From the NCBI RefSeq assembly GCF_903645295.1, contig NZ_CAHJXM010000002.1:720001-784000 (forward strand): a DNA stretch of 64,000 nt. The letters are read 5' to 3'. Of this stretch, positions 17,927-26,843 are shown piece by piece; positions within the stretch are counted from its first letter, which is position 1; every line of letters starts with the position of its first letter. The position numbers and the translations under genes were made by a program. Source of the stretch: Bacillus sp. Marseille-Q1617 (GTDB taxonomy: Bacteria > Bacillota > Bacilli > Bacillales > Bacillaceae_B). The notes under the pieces are model-generated. The model was not told where the DNA came from. It did no database searches and saw only the letters and a list, made by a program, of their open reading frames with translations.

Positions 17927-18332
17927 TTATATTTTGAAAAATCCCTCTTCAAAATCGAATATGAGTTTCAAACATTCTGGACTATATTTTCCGTTTCTTT
18001 TTGTAACTTCGTTATAATGCTCTAGAATCCAGTACGCACGCTTTTTCTTTTTTCTACTCTTAAATAGGGAGTGATTTCTTTTAAAATGTTAAGGACATCA
18101 TTTTTGTTCTTTATTGTAAATGAATAGGAGTTTAGATGACGAGATGGATTGTAGTTTTTCTTTTTAGAAATTTGTCCCTTGGTTAAGTCTTGAAGATACT
18201 CGAGAAGTTCCCTATCAGTCGACGCAACAGAAATACAAGGTCTCCTATGTTCATTTTCATGGATGCGGGTAGTGTGATTGACCCTTCTCCATCAATGATA
18301 CCTGCTAAATAGGCGGTTTCCCAGTCCGTCAC
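17927..18332 (-). pseudogene. LAGLIDADG homing endonuclease, frameshifted
   Basis: Reading the minus strand from GTG 18332 gives DWETAYLAGIIDGEGSITL, the LAGLIDADG helix with its catalytic acidic residue. Then a one-base shift leads to RIHENEHRRPCISVASTDRE and LLEYLQDLTKGQISKKKN, SYSFTIKNKNDVLNILKEI and TPYLRVEKRK. A second shift in an A-rich run leads to KRAYWILEHYNEVTKRNGKY and SPECLKLIFDFEEGFFKI before stop at 17927-17929. The three pieces in order make a single-motif LAGLIDADG protein of about 135 residues, normal for small intron- or free-standing homing enzymes. Two shifts imply it is dead. A plus-strand open frame across it (17855-18025) is a shadow. Confidence 0.8.
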
Positions 18333-18605
18333 GTTTTCAGCCCCTGTCCTTTTTCCTTTTATATATGTGTTTCCCCAAAAATAACAGTTGTGAACATAAT
18401 TTCCAGTAAAAGTTTAAAACATAATGATTCGTCTCTTTCAGTGAAAAAACGATGCTTGTCGGGGGTCAGACCCGGAATTTCGTTCAGTCAAGAACCATAT
18501 AAGAAGTTCAATAAAGGATTAATAAATGGACAGAATGAATAGTAGAGGCTTGCACATAAGTTTTTTATTTTCGTTAAATGTAGAATTAGAATTTAGCTCT
18601 TTCCA

Positions 18606-18855
18606 GCGGTTGATTGGAGTGCAAGACGAAGACTCCTGCGGGAAGAGTAGCTTATTAGAAAAGCGGAAGGGCTTCGCTCAGAGGCGGGGGGCATAAGACG
18701 AATTGGCCAAGAAGGCGTTCTTTGCCTTCTTGGCCGGTTTGGCTTATGATCTGTGCCTCTAAGCCCTGCAGCTGGACAGGTGAGACCCCACTGGCTTGCC
18801 GAGGAGGCTCACGGGCTACCCGCGGAAATCGAAGTCTTGCACGGAAATCATTAGC
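18606..18855 (+). repeat. Palindromic intergenic repeat, copy D, split by another repeat
   Basis: The outer parts match copies A-C: GCGGTTGATTGGAGTGCAAG, ACTCCTGCGGGAAGAGTAGC, then, after the insertion, GTGAGACCCCACTGGC, GAGGAGGCTCAC, GCTACCCGCGGAAATCG, GGAAATCATTAGCGG. Between them (18656-18779) lies an unrelated palindromic element. Confidence 0.85.
18656..18779. repeat. Second palindromic repeat nested in copy D
   Basis: About 124 bp: AGAAAAGCGGAAGGGCTT ... GGCATAAGACGAATT ... TTGGCTTATGATC ... AAGCCCTGCAGCTGGACAG, centred on a 12-bp stem GGCCAAGAAGGC (18705-18716) / GCCTTCTTGGCC (18724-18735). It resembles a widespread Bacillaceae intergenic palindrome with the GCATAAGACG core, from memory. 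Confidence 0.75.
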
Positions 18856-18925
18856 GGTATTAAGAACCTATACTTTATTTGTTCGTCTTTATGTGGTGGT
18901 TTTTTAGTTTTGTTGTCCCAGCCTC

Positions 18926-20494
18926 TTATCTTTGGATAATCTCCATAATCCAACCTTTTAAATCAACAATTCTTAAGTTTTCAATGTTTTTATCTGTTCC
19001 TGACACGATGAGTGGAACCTTTGAATCTGCCTTGTGCATCGAGCCATGGGCACCTCCGCCGGAATGCTCCGGTGAACTTTCTCCAATGAATTCATATCCT
19101 GGTTTGGCATCGGTGATAAGAAAGCGGCCGTTTTGTGATTCTGCTGCTCCATACAGCCTTGCTAAAGCATCGGGATAATCCCCAAAGCTGATTGTATTCT
19201 CATTCACTTTCATATCGAGGATATCAATGTTTCCTTTTACCGACCATGTCTGATGATATTGATCTCTATAGGGGCCGCCTGGCTTAAATGACAGTTCACC
19301 TTGATGATCAGGCGAAATCATTTTAATACCTTCGTTGTCCTTCCATGCTATCCAGGCAATACGGGATTCTTTTTGTAATTTTTCCGCCATTCCCCGCTGC
19401 TGAATGTCCTCTTTAAGCATATAAACATACGCCATCCGTTCATTTGCGGTGATTACAATTTCGTCTTTAGCCCGGACCGCTTCGCCAAGCTTCAATATGT
19501 TGTATTCAGAGAGTTCTTTTCTAAGGTCTATAAGAGCTTCTTTTTTATTTGATTTCACTAAGGATTGGTTGCTGTCGCCCATAATGACCCACACTAGGTT
19601 ATCGAGTGCCTCGTTCCAATCAGGGAAGCTGTTCAGAACGTTTTGAAGCTGTTTATCTGCATCTTCTATTCCTTTAATCGCGGAAGGGCCTTTTCTGTGT
19701 ACCGTAAAATCGTTTTCCGGTAAATACAGGATTGTAAAAGAAGGCAGCGTGTTGGTTTTAAGAAGATATGTCAACTCCTCGGCTGCAAAAGAATCATTCA
19801 GGCCAATCCGATTGACGATATGATGGTTTTCCTGATTCTCTCTGGAAAACACCCCTAATGACAGCGTTTCGGGGCCCATGGTTTGTATTTCATCAGGCAG
19901 TTTGGCTACTGCCGAAATGAAGCCCGGGACCTTCAAGGTATGAGGATGATTTCCACGGTAAATCAAAGCGTTTATAGAAGCAGTCTTAAAGCCTGCATTG
20001 TCCAGGTCCTCATGTATGGTTTTTACATTGCTGCTCAAGTCTTGATTGTTATACGCATAAAGACCATTCTTTGCAAAATCAGAAACACCCAGCTTCAATA
20101 TTTCAAAAAATCCATTTCCATAGGTGATGATTCGTCTTTCTTTATCATCAAACCAGACAAGCCCCGGAATTTTATGCTGATCTGGATAAGTGCCTGTAAT
20201 TAAAGAACTGTCAATCGTGACCGACATGGTCGGATACGAACTTACAAGATCAGTGCTGTATTGGCCGTTCTTTTTTAAAAATTCCAGGGCGGGGGCTTTA
20301 CCGTCCTCAATTGCCTTGTTCAGCGGTTCTTCCATCAATGAGTCAATGACGAGGAGAATCACTTTCGGATGGGGCTCGCTGCCGGTTTGCAGAGGGAGCG
20401 GTTTCTTGGTATCAAGGGACGGGACCTGGCTGCTGCCGGTACACCCGATAACAAAAATAAGAAAAGAAAAAATGAATACTAAACGCTTTATCAT
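18926..20494 (-). CDS. Alkaline phosphatase/phosphodiesterase-superfamily lipoprotein
   Basis: A 522-residue exported protein of the nucleotide pyrophosphatase/phosphodiesterase branch of the alkaline phosphatase superfamily. The start ATG at 20494 (IKRLVFIFSFLIFVIGCTG) gives a lipoprotein signal with the cleavage Cys in VIGC, so it should be anchored outside the membrane. The metal site begins LLVIDSLMEE; the nucleophile Thr lies in SSYPTMSVTIDSSLITGTYPDQHKIPG; later ligands include WVIMGDSNQ and PDHQG, and a final His-rich GEHSGGGAHGSMH-like region (SSPEHSGGGAHGSMHKAD). The upstream ATG at 20548 lacks a ribosome-binding site. The substrate is unknown. Confidence 0.85.
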   Translation of the reverse strand: MIKRLVFIFSFLIFVIGCTGSSQVPSLDTKKPLPLQTGSEPHPKVILLVIDSLMEEPLNKAIEDGKAPALEFLKKNGQYSTDLVSSYPTMSVTIDSSLITGTYPDQHKIPGLVWFDDKERRIITYGNGFFEILKLGVSDFAKNGLYAYNNQDLSSNVKTIHEDLDNAGFKTASINALIYRGNHPHTLKVPGFISAVAKLPDEIQTMGPETLSLGVFSRENQENHHIVNRIGLNDSFAAEELTYLLKTNTLPSFTILYLPENDFTVHRKGPSAIKGIEDADKQLQNVLNSFPDWNEALDNLVWVIMGDSNQSLVKSNKKEALIDLRKELSEYNILKLGEAVRAKDEIVITANERMAYVYMLKEDIQQRGMAEKLQKESRIAWIAWKDNEGIKMISPDHQGELSFKPGGPYRDQYHQTWSVKGNIDILDMKVNENTISFGDYPDALARLYGAAESQNGRFLITDAKPGYEFIGESSPEHSGGGAHGSMHKADSKVPLIVSGTDKNIENLRIVDLKGWIMEIIQR

Positions 20495-20635
20495 GACTTC
20501 ATCCCCAGTAATGGTCTGTTTCTTACCTTTTAGTATGAACAGATGCATTAAATTATTGTGTAATATAAGGGGACATAAAATCTTCGCTGCTGCAGCATAC
20601 TATTTTTAGCAAAATAATGAATGGAGGTTTTGAAA

Positions 20636-20773
20636 ATGGATGAAATTAGAAATACAAATCAAGTGGAAGAAGTCAATAAACACCTTAAAGAAATTCCTAA
20701 GGAAGCCGCAGAAAGAAGAATAGAAAAACAGCCGCAAACTGGTAAAAACGAGAAAGCCATTAAGCCATTTTAA
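20636..20773 (+). CDS. Small charged protein, 45 residues
   Basis: ATG at 20636 lies 8 bases after GGAGGT. The product (MDEIRNTNQVEEVNKHLKEI, then PKEAAERRIEKQPQTGKNEK and AIKPF) is highly charged and probably helical or disordered. The strong ribosome-binding site, clean frame and separate position between two genes make it a likely real gene. The family is not recognised. Confidence 0.55.
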   Translation: MDEIRNTNQVEEVNKHLKEIPKEAAERRIEKQPQTGKNEKAIKPF

Positions 20774-20868
20774 GCACATAATACCTTTTGGAAGTCTGAT
20801 CCTGGATAGGTAAGGCAAACCAAGGAATCTTACTGCATAAGCAAAAAATAGCGTAGGAGGGATTGCGC

Positions 20869-21255
20869 ATGTCTGTCAAAAAGGTAAGAGGATTGTTCGT
20901 TGTACTTGCAATGGTTATGGTTATGACAACTTTAGGGTCGCAAGGCGTATTTGCCGAATCCGATGTGGTCACTCAGCCAGTGGAGACGGGAAAATCGATT
21001 GAGGTCGAGTTGAACGATGATTTCTTTAATCCAAAAGCCATCACGATTCCAAGTGGAAAAGCCACCACGTTGATATTGAAAAACAAAGGTGTGAAAGAGC
21101 ATACCTTCACCGTGGAACAGCTCGGAGTGGATACAGAAGTCCAGCCGGGAAAAGAAAAAACCATTACACTTAACCCGAAACAGGCCGGTACATATGAACT
21201 GATATGCCGGTACCATTTCCGGGAAGGAATGGTCGGGGAAGTAATCGTCAAATAA
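20869..21255 (+). CDS. Secreted cupredoxin-domain protein
   Basis: A 128-residue protein with a signal peptide (VRGLFVVLAMVMVMTTLGSQGVFA, cleavage after VFA) and a cupredoxin fold. Copper ligands of a type 1 site are visible: His in KEHTF, Cys in ICRYH, the following His and Met in REGMVG. It may carry electrons or bind copper at the cell surface. ATG at 20869 is 7 bases after TAGGAGGG; the TTG at 20863 is too close to it. A terminator follows at once, so the gene is probably monocistronic. Confidence 0.85.
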   Translation: MSVKKVRGLFVVLAMVMVMTTLGSQGVFAESDVVTQPVETGKSIEVELNDDFFNPKAITIPSGKATTLILKNKGVKEHTFTVEQLGVDTEVQPGKEKTITLNPKQAGTYELICRYHFREGMVGEVIVK

Positions 21256-21257
21256 GA

Positions 21258-21284
21258 AGCGGGCCGATATGGCTCGCTTTTTTT
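21258..21284 (+). terminator. Terminator after cupredoxin gene
   Basis: AGCGGGCC / GGCTCGCT stem with T run. Confidence 0.9.
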
Positions 21285-21433
21285 GGTTAAGCAAATCAAT
21301 TATGATCAATGACTTACATAACAGCCAGCTGTGCTTCACTAACAAATGTTGATCACTCATAATGGTTCCATCTCTAATAAATGGTAAATAGAATGTAGGG
21401 TAACGTGTAAACCATTTAGAACGGGGTGGAAAG

Positions 21434-21994
21434 GTGAATCCTTTTAAAGCTATTTCTAGTGACGTTCGTTCGTATCAAATAATATTCAATAAACATAAAA
21501 AAACGATAAAGCTGATGTTAGTGTCTATTTTTTCCTGCATCGCTGCCATCCTGCAGGCTGCAGGCGGCTTTTTACCTGGTATAGGATTATTTATCAGTCC
21601 GCTTGCCACTGCACCTATTCTGTTATGCTCCATGTTGTCCATTCCATTTGGAGTCATGTCCTACTTTTTGACAATCATGTTGTTATTCATCCTGCAGCCT
21701 ACTGAACTCATTATATTCCCTTTTACAACAGGATTGTTGGGACTTGGCATAGGGGGAGCTTTTCGTTGTTTTAAGGGGAGATTAAGTATCATTGCTGCAG
21801 GTGCCATTCTTTTAATGGCAGGGATCGTGTGCTTGCTATTCATTCTTCACTTCTCCGTTTTAGGTCCGGCCGTATCTGCTTCCTTTTCATTCCTTACCAT
21901 GGGATGTATCTTTTTATTTTCTTTCCTTTATAGCTGGTTGTGGGTTAAAATGGCTTTGATCATCTTTAACAGAATAAAGAGGATGATCATTTAG
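21434..21994 (+). CDS. Integral membrane protein, function unknown
   Basis: A 186-residue protein with about five hydrophobic helices (roughly 25-50, 55-75, 78-95, 115-145, 148-175) and positively charged cytoplasmic ends. Its Gly/Pro pattern (AAGGFLPGIGLFISPLATAPI) resembles energy-coupling-factor substrate-binding subunits, but no family motif is firm. It starts GTG at 21434 shortly after GGGGTGGAAAG. Its last 8 bases overlap the 3' end of the convergent sugar-dehydrogenase-like gene, so no shared terminator separates them. Confidence 0.65.
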   Translation: MNPFKAISSDVRSYQIIFNKHKKTIKLMLVSIFSCIAAILQAAGGFLPGIGLFISPLATAPILLCSMLSIPFGVMSYFLTIMLLFILQPTELIIFPFTTGLLGLGIGGAFRCFKGRLSIIAAGAILLMAGIVCLLFILHFSVLGPAVSASFSFLTMGCIFLFSFLYSWLWVKMALIIFNRIKRMII

Positions 21995-23423
21995 TGATCC
22001 ATGGAACGATTTCATAAATGGTCCCTTGGTTAAGGTCAGTCACTTTCGTAGAGCCATAAACCCCTAAATATAATGTGGTTTGATTCAGGTTCGTTCCTAA
22101 ATTGACAAAATAGGCTGATTGCGGCCCGAAATCATAATCGATTTCGATCACGCTAAACTCATTTTGTTTACCATCTGGTCTTAGGGTAGTGTAAGCTAAA
22201 GCTCCTCTAACCTGAGGTTGTGATTCTTTCCGGGCAAGATCGGTGAACACAACGCTTCCCGTTAAGCCGGGGATTATGTTCCCCATATACGGCTGAACGC
22301 CAGTTAGTGCCGTTCCTCCAAATTTATCGCGTCTGATGTCACGATGATAATAACTGGTTAAAGGGTGAAGGCGGCTCCCTGAAAGTGTGACTGCTTCATT
22401 GTAAAAGGCAATTGTTTTCTCATCCAATTCTTGATTTGTTGAGCAGGCTCTTATAATCAAAGAAGGAAAATCACCTTCCCAGCCCCGCCAGCCAAAGTTA
22501 ATGAATCCTTCTTTGTCTTGTTCAACATTCATGGAAGAAGCTTGGACAAGCTCTGTAACCGGTATTGGTTTATAATTCACAAATGAAAAAATCGATTCGA
22601 CCAGATCCTGTCCGACATTTCCTGCATATTTCACATACTGATTATAAAATCGTTGATATGAAATGCCTGGTATATTGCGGACGCCTTTTGCCATTACGGT
22701 GAGCGTTTCCTGAATGGATGCGGGAAGTTCATTAAAACGGGTGACGATGGGTGGGTTAGGGATGTGTGGATTCTTACTTACATCCATTTCAATTACCTTA
22801 CCGGCGATTTCCATGTCATCCTGGCTTAAGTTGAATGGATCATAGCCGGACCCTCCATCTCCGGTTGTTAACACAAGTTTTCCTGTTTCAGGTGAGAAAT
22901 GTAAACTATTGAATCCATTATGATTATAAAATGGTCTTCTAATATTAAGTAATGTCCGCCGTTTCCCCGGTTTCCCATTCGATTGTAAAACCCATTCTTC
23001 AAACGTATCAATATGATCGTATTGCTTTTCTCTATTATTCCACTTTAGATTTAACGTTGCAGGATCACACGGATCAGGTTTAAAAGATTGGGAAAGAGCA
23101 CCTGGCCCTTGTGTTCCAGCTGCTGAATAATGAAGATAAAACAGGCCGTTATAATAAAAATTCGGATGAAACGCAAGCCCCAGCAATCCCCGTTCATCAT
23201 ATCCACGGCCAGAAACACCCAGCTTCAGGATTCGAGGGCGAATATCTAAAAATGTCCTTATCTCCCCATTTCCTATGTAAAAGATTTCCCCTACCTGGGT
23301 TGCGATAAATAGCCTTTCCTTTGAGTCACCCGGGAGTAGGGCTGTTTTCAAAACAGTGGGTAAATTTATCTTCTCTACGATGGGCCGTAAACCAACCTTC
23401 ACTTTTTTCAACTGACATCGCAC
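21987..23423 (-). CDS. PQQ-dependent sugar dehydrogenase-like beta-propeller protein
   Basis: A 478-residue protein of the glucose/sorbosone dehydrogenase (HHIP-like) superfamily. Characteristic blocks are LFIATQVGEIFYI, ERGLLGLAFHPNFYYNGLFYLHYS, NHNGFNSLHFSPETGKLVLTTGDGG, FGWRGWEGDFP and PGLTGSVVFTDLAR. No signal peptide is evident. PQQ binding and the substrate are inferred from the family only, and many members of this group have no proven activity. ATG at 23423 follows AAGAAGGGG. Convergent overlap with the preceding membrane-protein gene. Confidence 0.8.
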   Translation of the reverse strand: MRCQLKKVKVGLRPIVEKINLPTVLKTALLPGDSKERLFIATQVGEIFYIGNGEIRTFLDIRPRILKLGVSGRGYDERGLLGLAFHPNFYYNGLFYLHYSAAGTQGPGALSQSFKPDPCDPATLNLKWNNREKQYDHIDTFEEWVLQSNGKPGKRRTLLNIRRPFYNHNGFNSLHFSPETGKLVLTTGDGGSGYDPFNLSQDDMEIAGKVIEMDVSKNPHIPNPPIVTRFNELPASIQETLTVMAKGVRNIPGISYQRFYNQYVKYAGNVGQDLVESIFSFVNYKPIPVTELVQASSMNVEQDKEGFINFGWRGWEGDFPSLIIRACSTNQELDEKTIAFYNEAVTLSGSRLHPLTSYYHRDIRRDKFGGTALTGVQPYMGNIIPGLTGSVVFTDLARKESQPQVRGALAYTTLRPDGKQNEFSVIEIDYDFGPQSAYFVNLGTNLNQTTLYLGVYGSTKVTDLNQGTIYEIVPWITK

Positions 23424-23582
23424 CCCTTCTTATCGTTTTCTTCTAATAAGAATATGATTTGAATGGACTATTCATTCAACATTAGGCTGGGGACTTCGCG
23501 CCGCAAGTAATTTCATTAAGGGAGAGTGTGTCAGTTCAATGGTTATTGTGTATACGGAAACCTGGTACGAAGACTTATATAA

Positions 23583-23614
23583 AAAAACCCCCCCCCGCTT
23601 TTAGCGGAGGGTTG
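23583..23614 (-). terminator. Terminator overlapping the CYP152 stop codon
   Basis: On the minus strand ACCCTCCGC-TAAA-GCGGGGGGGGGT followed by seven T. The stop codon TAA lies in the loop, so the last codons form the stem. Confidence 0.85.
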
Positions 23615-24869
23615 ATCGCTTTCGGACATTTTTGAGAATCATTCTGCTATGGGGAAGGCTTGGCATGCTGACCAGGCTGTAGCTCAAATCCTGACGGGGG
23701 ACTTCATATTCAATTGATTCCAGGAGATGGTGCAGACTCACGTTTAGTATGTCAAGAGTGACAAACTCTCCCGCACATCGATGCCCAAGAAAATAATCGC
23801 CTCCGCCCTGAGGAATAAAGTTAAACGGGCTCCCTTCCCAGTTTTCGAAACGGCTTGGTCTGAATTGATCAGGGTTGTCCCAAATACGTGAATCGTGATT
23901 GGTCCCGTATAGGTCCAACAAGCTTAAGGTTCCTTTTTCGAAATGGAACCCATTCCAGGTGAAATCCTTTTTCACGATGGCACCCACAAAAGGAAAGAAA
24001 GGATAGAAGCGCCTCACTTCCTGGATGAATGGCTGATATGGTCCCTCTTCTTCTTTCAGTTTTTGTGCTTCTTCCGGATGCTGGTGCAGAGCGTGGGCGA
24101 GAAAGGTGATGAAGATGGAAATGGCCACCATTGGCCGCAGCAGGTTCAGCATCTCCACGGATACGATGTCCTCATCCAAAAGTTGACCCTCCAAATCACG
24201 GTGCCATGCAAATTTATATACAATCGACGTCTCAGGAATATCGATGCTTCTCTGCCTGATCTGTCCAATGATCTCCTTCATCCATTTTTCAAGACGATTT
24301 CTCGCTCTTCTTCCTGCCCAATGCTTAGGTCCCACGGCTGTGGGCGATTCGTACATGGCCGCCAAGTCCTCCGTAAGCGCTGGGATATCCTCATCTAACA
24401 CCGGCACGCCTGTCCACCTGCAGGCCGTCCGGCACAAAATTTCCTTCGCCTCATCATAAAGAATGACTTCATCCATGTCATCCCATTGATCTGTTGCACG
24501 ATGCCATTCCTCCTCATGGATGCCAGCTAACCTCTTCAACTCTTCCCGGGTCATGACTGACATGAATAACTCTTTTCGGTGCTTGTGGTGCTCCCCGTCC
24601 AGGGATTGGACTCCATTCTTCCCAAAAAGCGTTTGAGCAGCCCGTTCAGGTGCTGCCCCTTTCCGTTTGAACTTTGCGTTATCATAAAATAGTTCAGCCG
24701 CATCCTTGCCGCTCAAGCAAATGGCTTTCTTACCCAAGAGCCTTGTTTCAAACACATCTGAACCAAAGCCTTGCCGTCTATTCGGTATGTACAGGTATCC
24801 TTCCCTGAGCAGGGCCAACGTGTGATCCAGTCCTTGTTCTTTGGGGGTTTGCTCTTCATTAGACATCAT
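23601..24869 (-). CDS. Cytochrome P450, CYP152 fatty-acid peroxygenase
   Basis: A P450 resembling B. subtilis CypC (P450 BS-beta, CYP152A1), which hydroxylates fatty acids at the alpha/beta carbon using H2O2. Near-identical landmarks are [52 protein letters not shown] (with the Arg that binds the fatty-acid carboxylate), [10 protein letters not shown] and the haem-Cys loop [21 protein letters not shown] at 24869 follows GGAGTGAAC and gives 422 residues, close to the 417 of CypC; the more upstream ATG at 24917 adds 16 atypical residues. It is monocistronic with its own terminator. Confidence 0.92.
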   Translation of the reverse strand: MMSNEEQTPKEQGLDHTLALLREGYLYIPNRRQGFGSDVFETRLLGKKAICLSGKDAAELFYDNAKFKRKGAAPERAAQTLFGKNGVQSLDGEHHKHRKELFMSVMTREELKRLAGIHEEEWHRATDQWDDMDEVILYDEAKEILCRTACRWTGVPVLDEDIPALTEDLAAMYESPTAVGPKHWAGRRARNRLEKWMKEIIGQIRQRSIDIPETSIVYKFAWHRDLEGQLLDEDIVSVEMLNLLRPMVAISIFITFLAHALHQHPEEAQKLKEEEGPYQPFIQEVRRFYPFFPFVGAIVKKDFTWNGFHFEKGTLSLLDLYGTNHDSRIWDNPDQFRPSRFENWEGSPFNFIPQGGGDYFLGHRCAGEFVTLDILNVSLHHLLESIEYEVPRQDLSYSLVSMPSLPHSRMILKNVRKRSTLR

Positions 24870-25154
24870 GTTCACTCCATATTTTTGGTTAGGAATCTTT
24901 TTATCTTTTATTCCCATTTGGATGGTGGAACAAACTTAGGTTTTGACCTATAAATAAATTCCTAAGGGTGCTGTCTATCGGTTATAAGCAATTGCTGGCC
25001 GGCCGGTATCTATTGGTGCTATTATTTTCACATGCGTATTTCTCGAGGAAATGCGCTTTTCTTAACGGCGCCATTAAAAACCATTGCTTCCTCCCCGATA
25101 AATTGATAGAATCTCGAATGGTAGTACTGAAAAACGAACAAGAGGGGTAGAGAC

Positions 25155-26585
25155 ATGATAACTGCTGCAAGCGGATATAGAATTGAAAAAGATTTCCTCG
25201 GGCAAAAGGAAGTACCTGAGCATGTATATTATGGGATACAGACGTTACGGGCGGTGGAAAACTTCCCGATAACAGGTTATAAAATTCATAAAGAAATGAT
25301 CCATGCACTGGCAGTGGTCAAAAAAGCGGCTGCGCTTGCGAATATGGAAACGACACGCCTTTATGATGGCATCGGTCAGGCGATCGTGCAGGCTTGTGAT
25401 GAGATCCTTGAAGGAAAGCTTCATGACTATTTCATCGTCGATCCGATTCAGGGAGGCGCCGGGACGTCCATCAACATGAATGCGAACGAGGTCATTGCCA
25501 ACCGTGCCCTCGAACTGCTTTCCCATCAAAAAGGGGAATATGGGAAAGTCAGTCCGAATAGTCACGTGAATATGGCGCAGTCGACCAATGACGTATTCCC
25601 GACGGTCATCCACATTTCGACTCTTACGTTATTGGATAAGCTCTTGATCACGATGGAAGATATGCTGTCTGTTTTCAAAAAGAAAGCCCAGGAGTTTGAT
25701 CACGTCATCAAAATGGGCCGCACCCATCTCCAGGATGCCGTACCGATCAGGCTTGGCCAGGAATTCGAGGCATACAGCCGGGTGGTTGAACGGGATATCA
25801 AGCGAATCGGACGGACCCGCGAGCACCTGTATGAAGTAAATATGGGGGCGACGGCGGTAGGGACCGGTTTGAATGCCGATCCGGAATATATCAAGAGTGT
25901 CGTGAAACATTTGGCTGAAATCAGCGGACTGCCTTTGACGGGAGCCGAGCACCTGGTCGATGCCACGCAAAATACCGATGCTTATACAGAGGTTTCTTCT
26001 GCATTGAAGGTGTGCATGACAAATATGTCCAAGATCGCCAATGATTTGCGTTTGATGGCTTCGGGACCGCGCGCCGGCCTGGGGGAGATCTCCCTTCCTG
26101 CAAGGCAGCCTGGTTCGTCCATCATGCCTGGAAAAGTCAATCCGGTCATGCCTGAGCTCATCAATCAGGTAGCCTTCCAGGTGATGGGGAATGATCAAAC
26201 GATTTCCCTGGCTTCTGAAGCGGGCCAGCTTGAACTGAACGTGATGGAACCAGTTCTTGTATTCAATCTTCTGCAATCCATCAGCATCATGAACAATGCG
26301 TTCCGAAGCTTCACCGACAACTGCCTGAGCGGCATCGAAGCAAATGAAACGCGCATGAAGGAATATGTAGAAAACAGCGTGGGCATCATTACAGCGGTCA
26401 ACCCGCATTTAGGGTATGAAGTCGTTTCAAGAATCGCGAGGGAAGCGATCTTGAAAGGGAAATCAGTCAGGGAGCTTTGTCTTGAGTATGATGTCCTGAC
26501 TGAAGAAGAACTCGATCTGATCCTGAACCCTCATGAAATGACCAACCCGGGGATTGCTGGCCGAGTGCTGTTTGATCGGGAATAA
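25155..26585 (+). CDS. aspA: Aspartate ammonia-lyase
   Basis: Aspartase reversibly splits L-aspartate to fumarate and ammonia in the cytoplasm. The 476-residue product has the superfamily signature GSSIMPGKVNPVMPE near residue 320, the active-site blocks GAGTSINMNANEVIANRA, SPNSHVNMAQSTNDVFPT and GRTHLQDAVPI. Fumarase is the near relative; the aspartase-type N-terminus and sequence from the ansB lineage favour aspartase. ATG at 25155 follows GAGGGG. There is no ansA or ansR next to it, unlike B. subtilis. Two successive hairpins follow the stop. Confidence 0.93.
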   Translation: MITAASGYRIEKDFLGQKEVPEHVYYGIQTLRAVENFPITGYKIHKEMIHALAVVKKAAALANMETTRLYDGIGQAIVQACDEILEGKLHDYFIVDPIQGGAGTSINMNANEVIANRALELLSHQKGEYGKVSPNSHVNMAQSTNDVFPTVIHISTLTLLDKLLITMEDMLSVFKKKAQEFDHVIKMGRTHLQDAVPIRLGQEFEAYSRVVERDIKRIGRTREHLYEVNMGATAVGTGLNADPEYIKSVVKHLAEISGLPLTGAEHLVDATQNTDAYTEVSSALKVCMTNMSKIANDLRLMASGPRAGLGEISLPARQPGSSIMPGKVNPVMPELINQVAFQVMGNDQTISLASEAGQLELNVMEPVLVFNLLQSISIMNNAFRSFTDNCLSGIEANETRMKEYVENSVGIITAVNPHLGYEVVSRIAREAILKGKSVRELCLEYDVLTEEELDLILNPHEMTNPGIAGRVLFDRE

Positions 26586-26594
26586 TGTATGTTC

Positions 26595-26677
26595 AAAGCT
26601 GCAGATCCATTCTGCAGCTTTCAGCTTGTAGACTAAGTCCAGGAATCGGACCGGGTCTACAAGCTTTTTTGTTTTTT
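26595..26677 (+). terminator. Double hairpin after aspA
   Basis: First stem AAAGCTGCAGA / TCTGCAGCTTT (26595-26621), second GCTTGTAGAC / GTCTACAAGC (26624-26664) followed by TTTTTT. Confidence 0.88.
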
Positions 26678-26843
26678 GTTAGTTGAGGTGTTTTATCAAC
26701 GTTCCTCTATCGATAATAAATAATAGGATCTGTTAAAGCTTATTGTAGTTATTAATCAACAGCGGTGATTTAGCAAAGGATTTTCACATACTTCCTGCAT
26801 AACTGGGGAATTTTAAAGGTATCTATGAATGGGAGGCATATTT

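Noticed and set aside
17855-18025. Plus-strand frame of 56 codons with weak GGGGGCG site
   Set aside because: Antisense to the C-terminal part of the LAGLIDADG relic, which explains the sequence better.
18722-18907. Frame of 61 codons across the nested repeat
   Set aside because: It consists of repeat sequence and has no translation signal.
25629-26408. 259-codon antisense frame in aspA
   Set aside because: Shadow of aspartase, His/Arg-rich composition typical of antisense reading.
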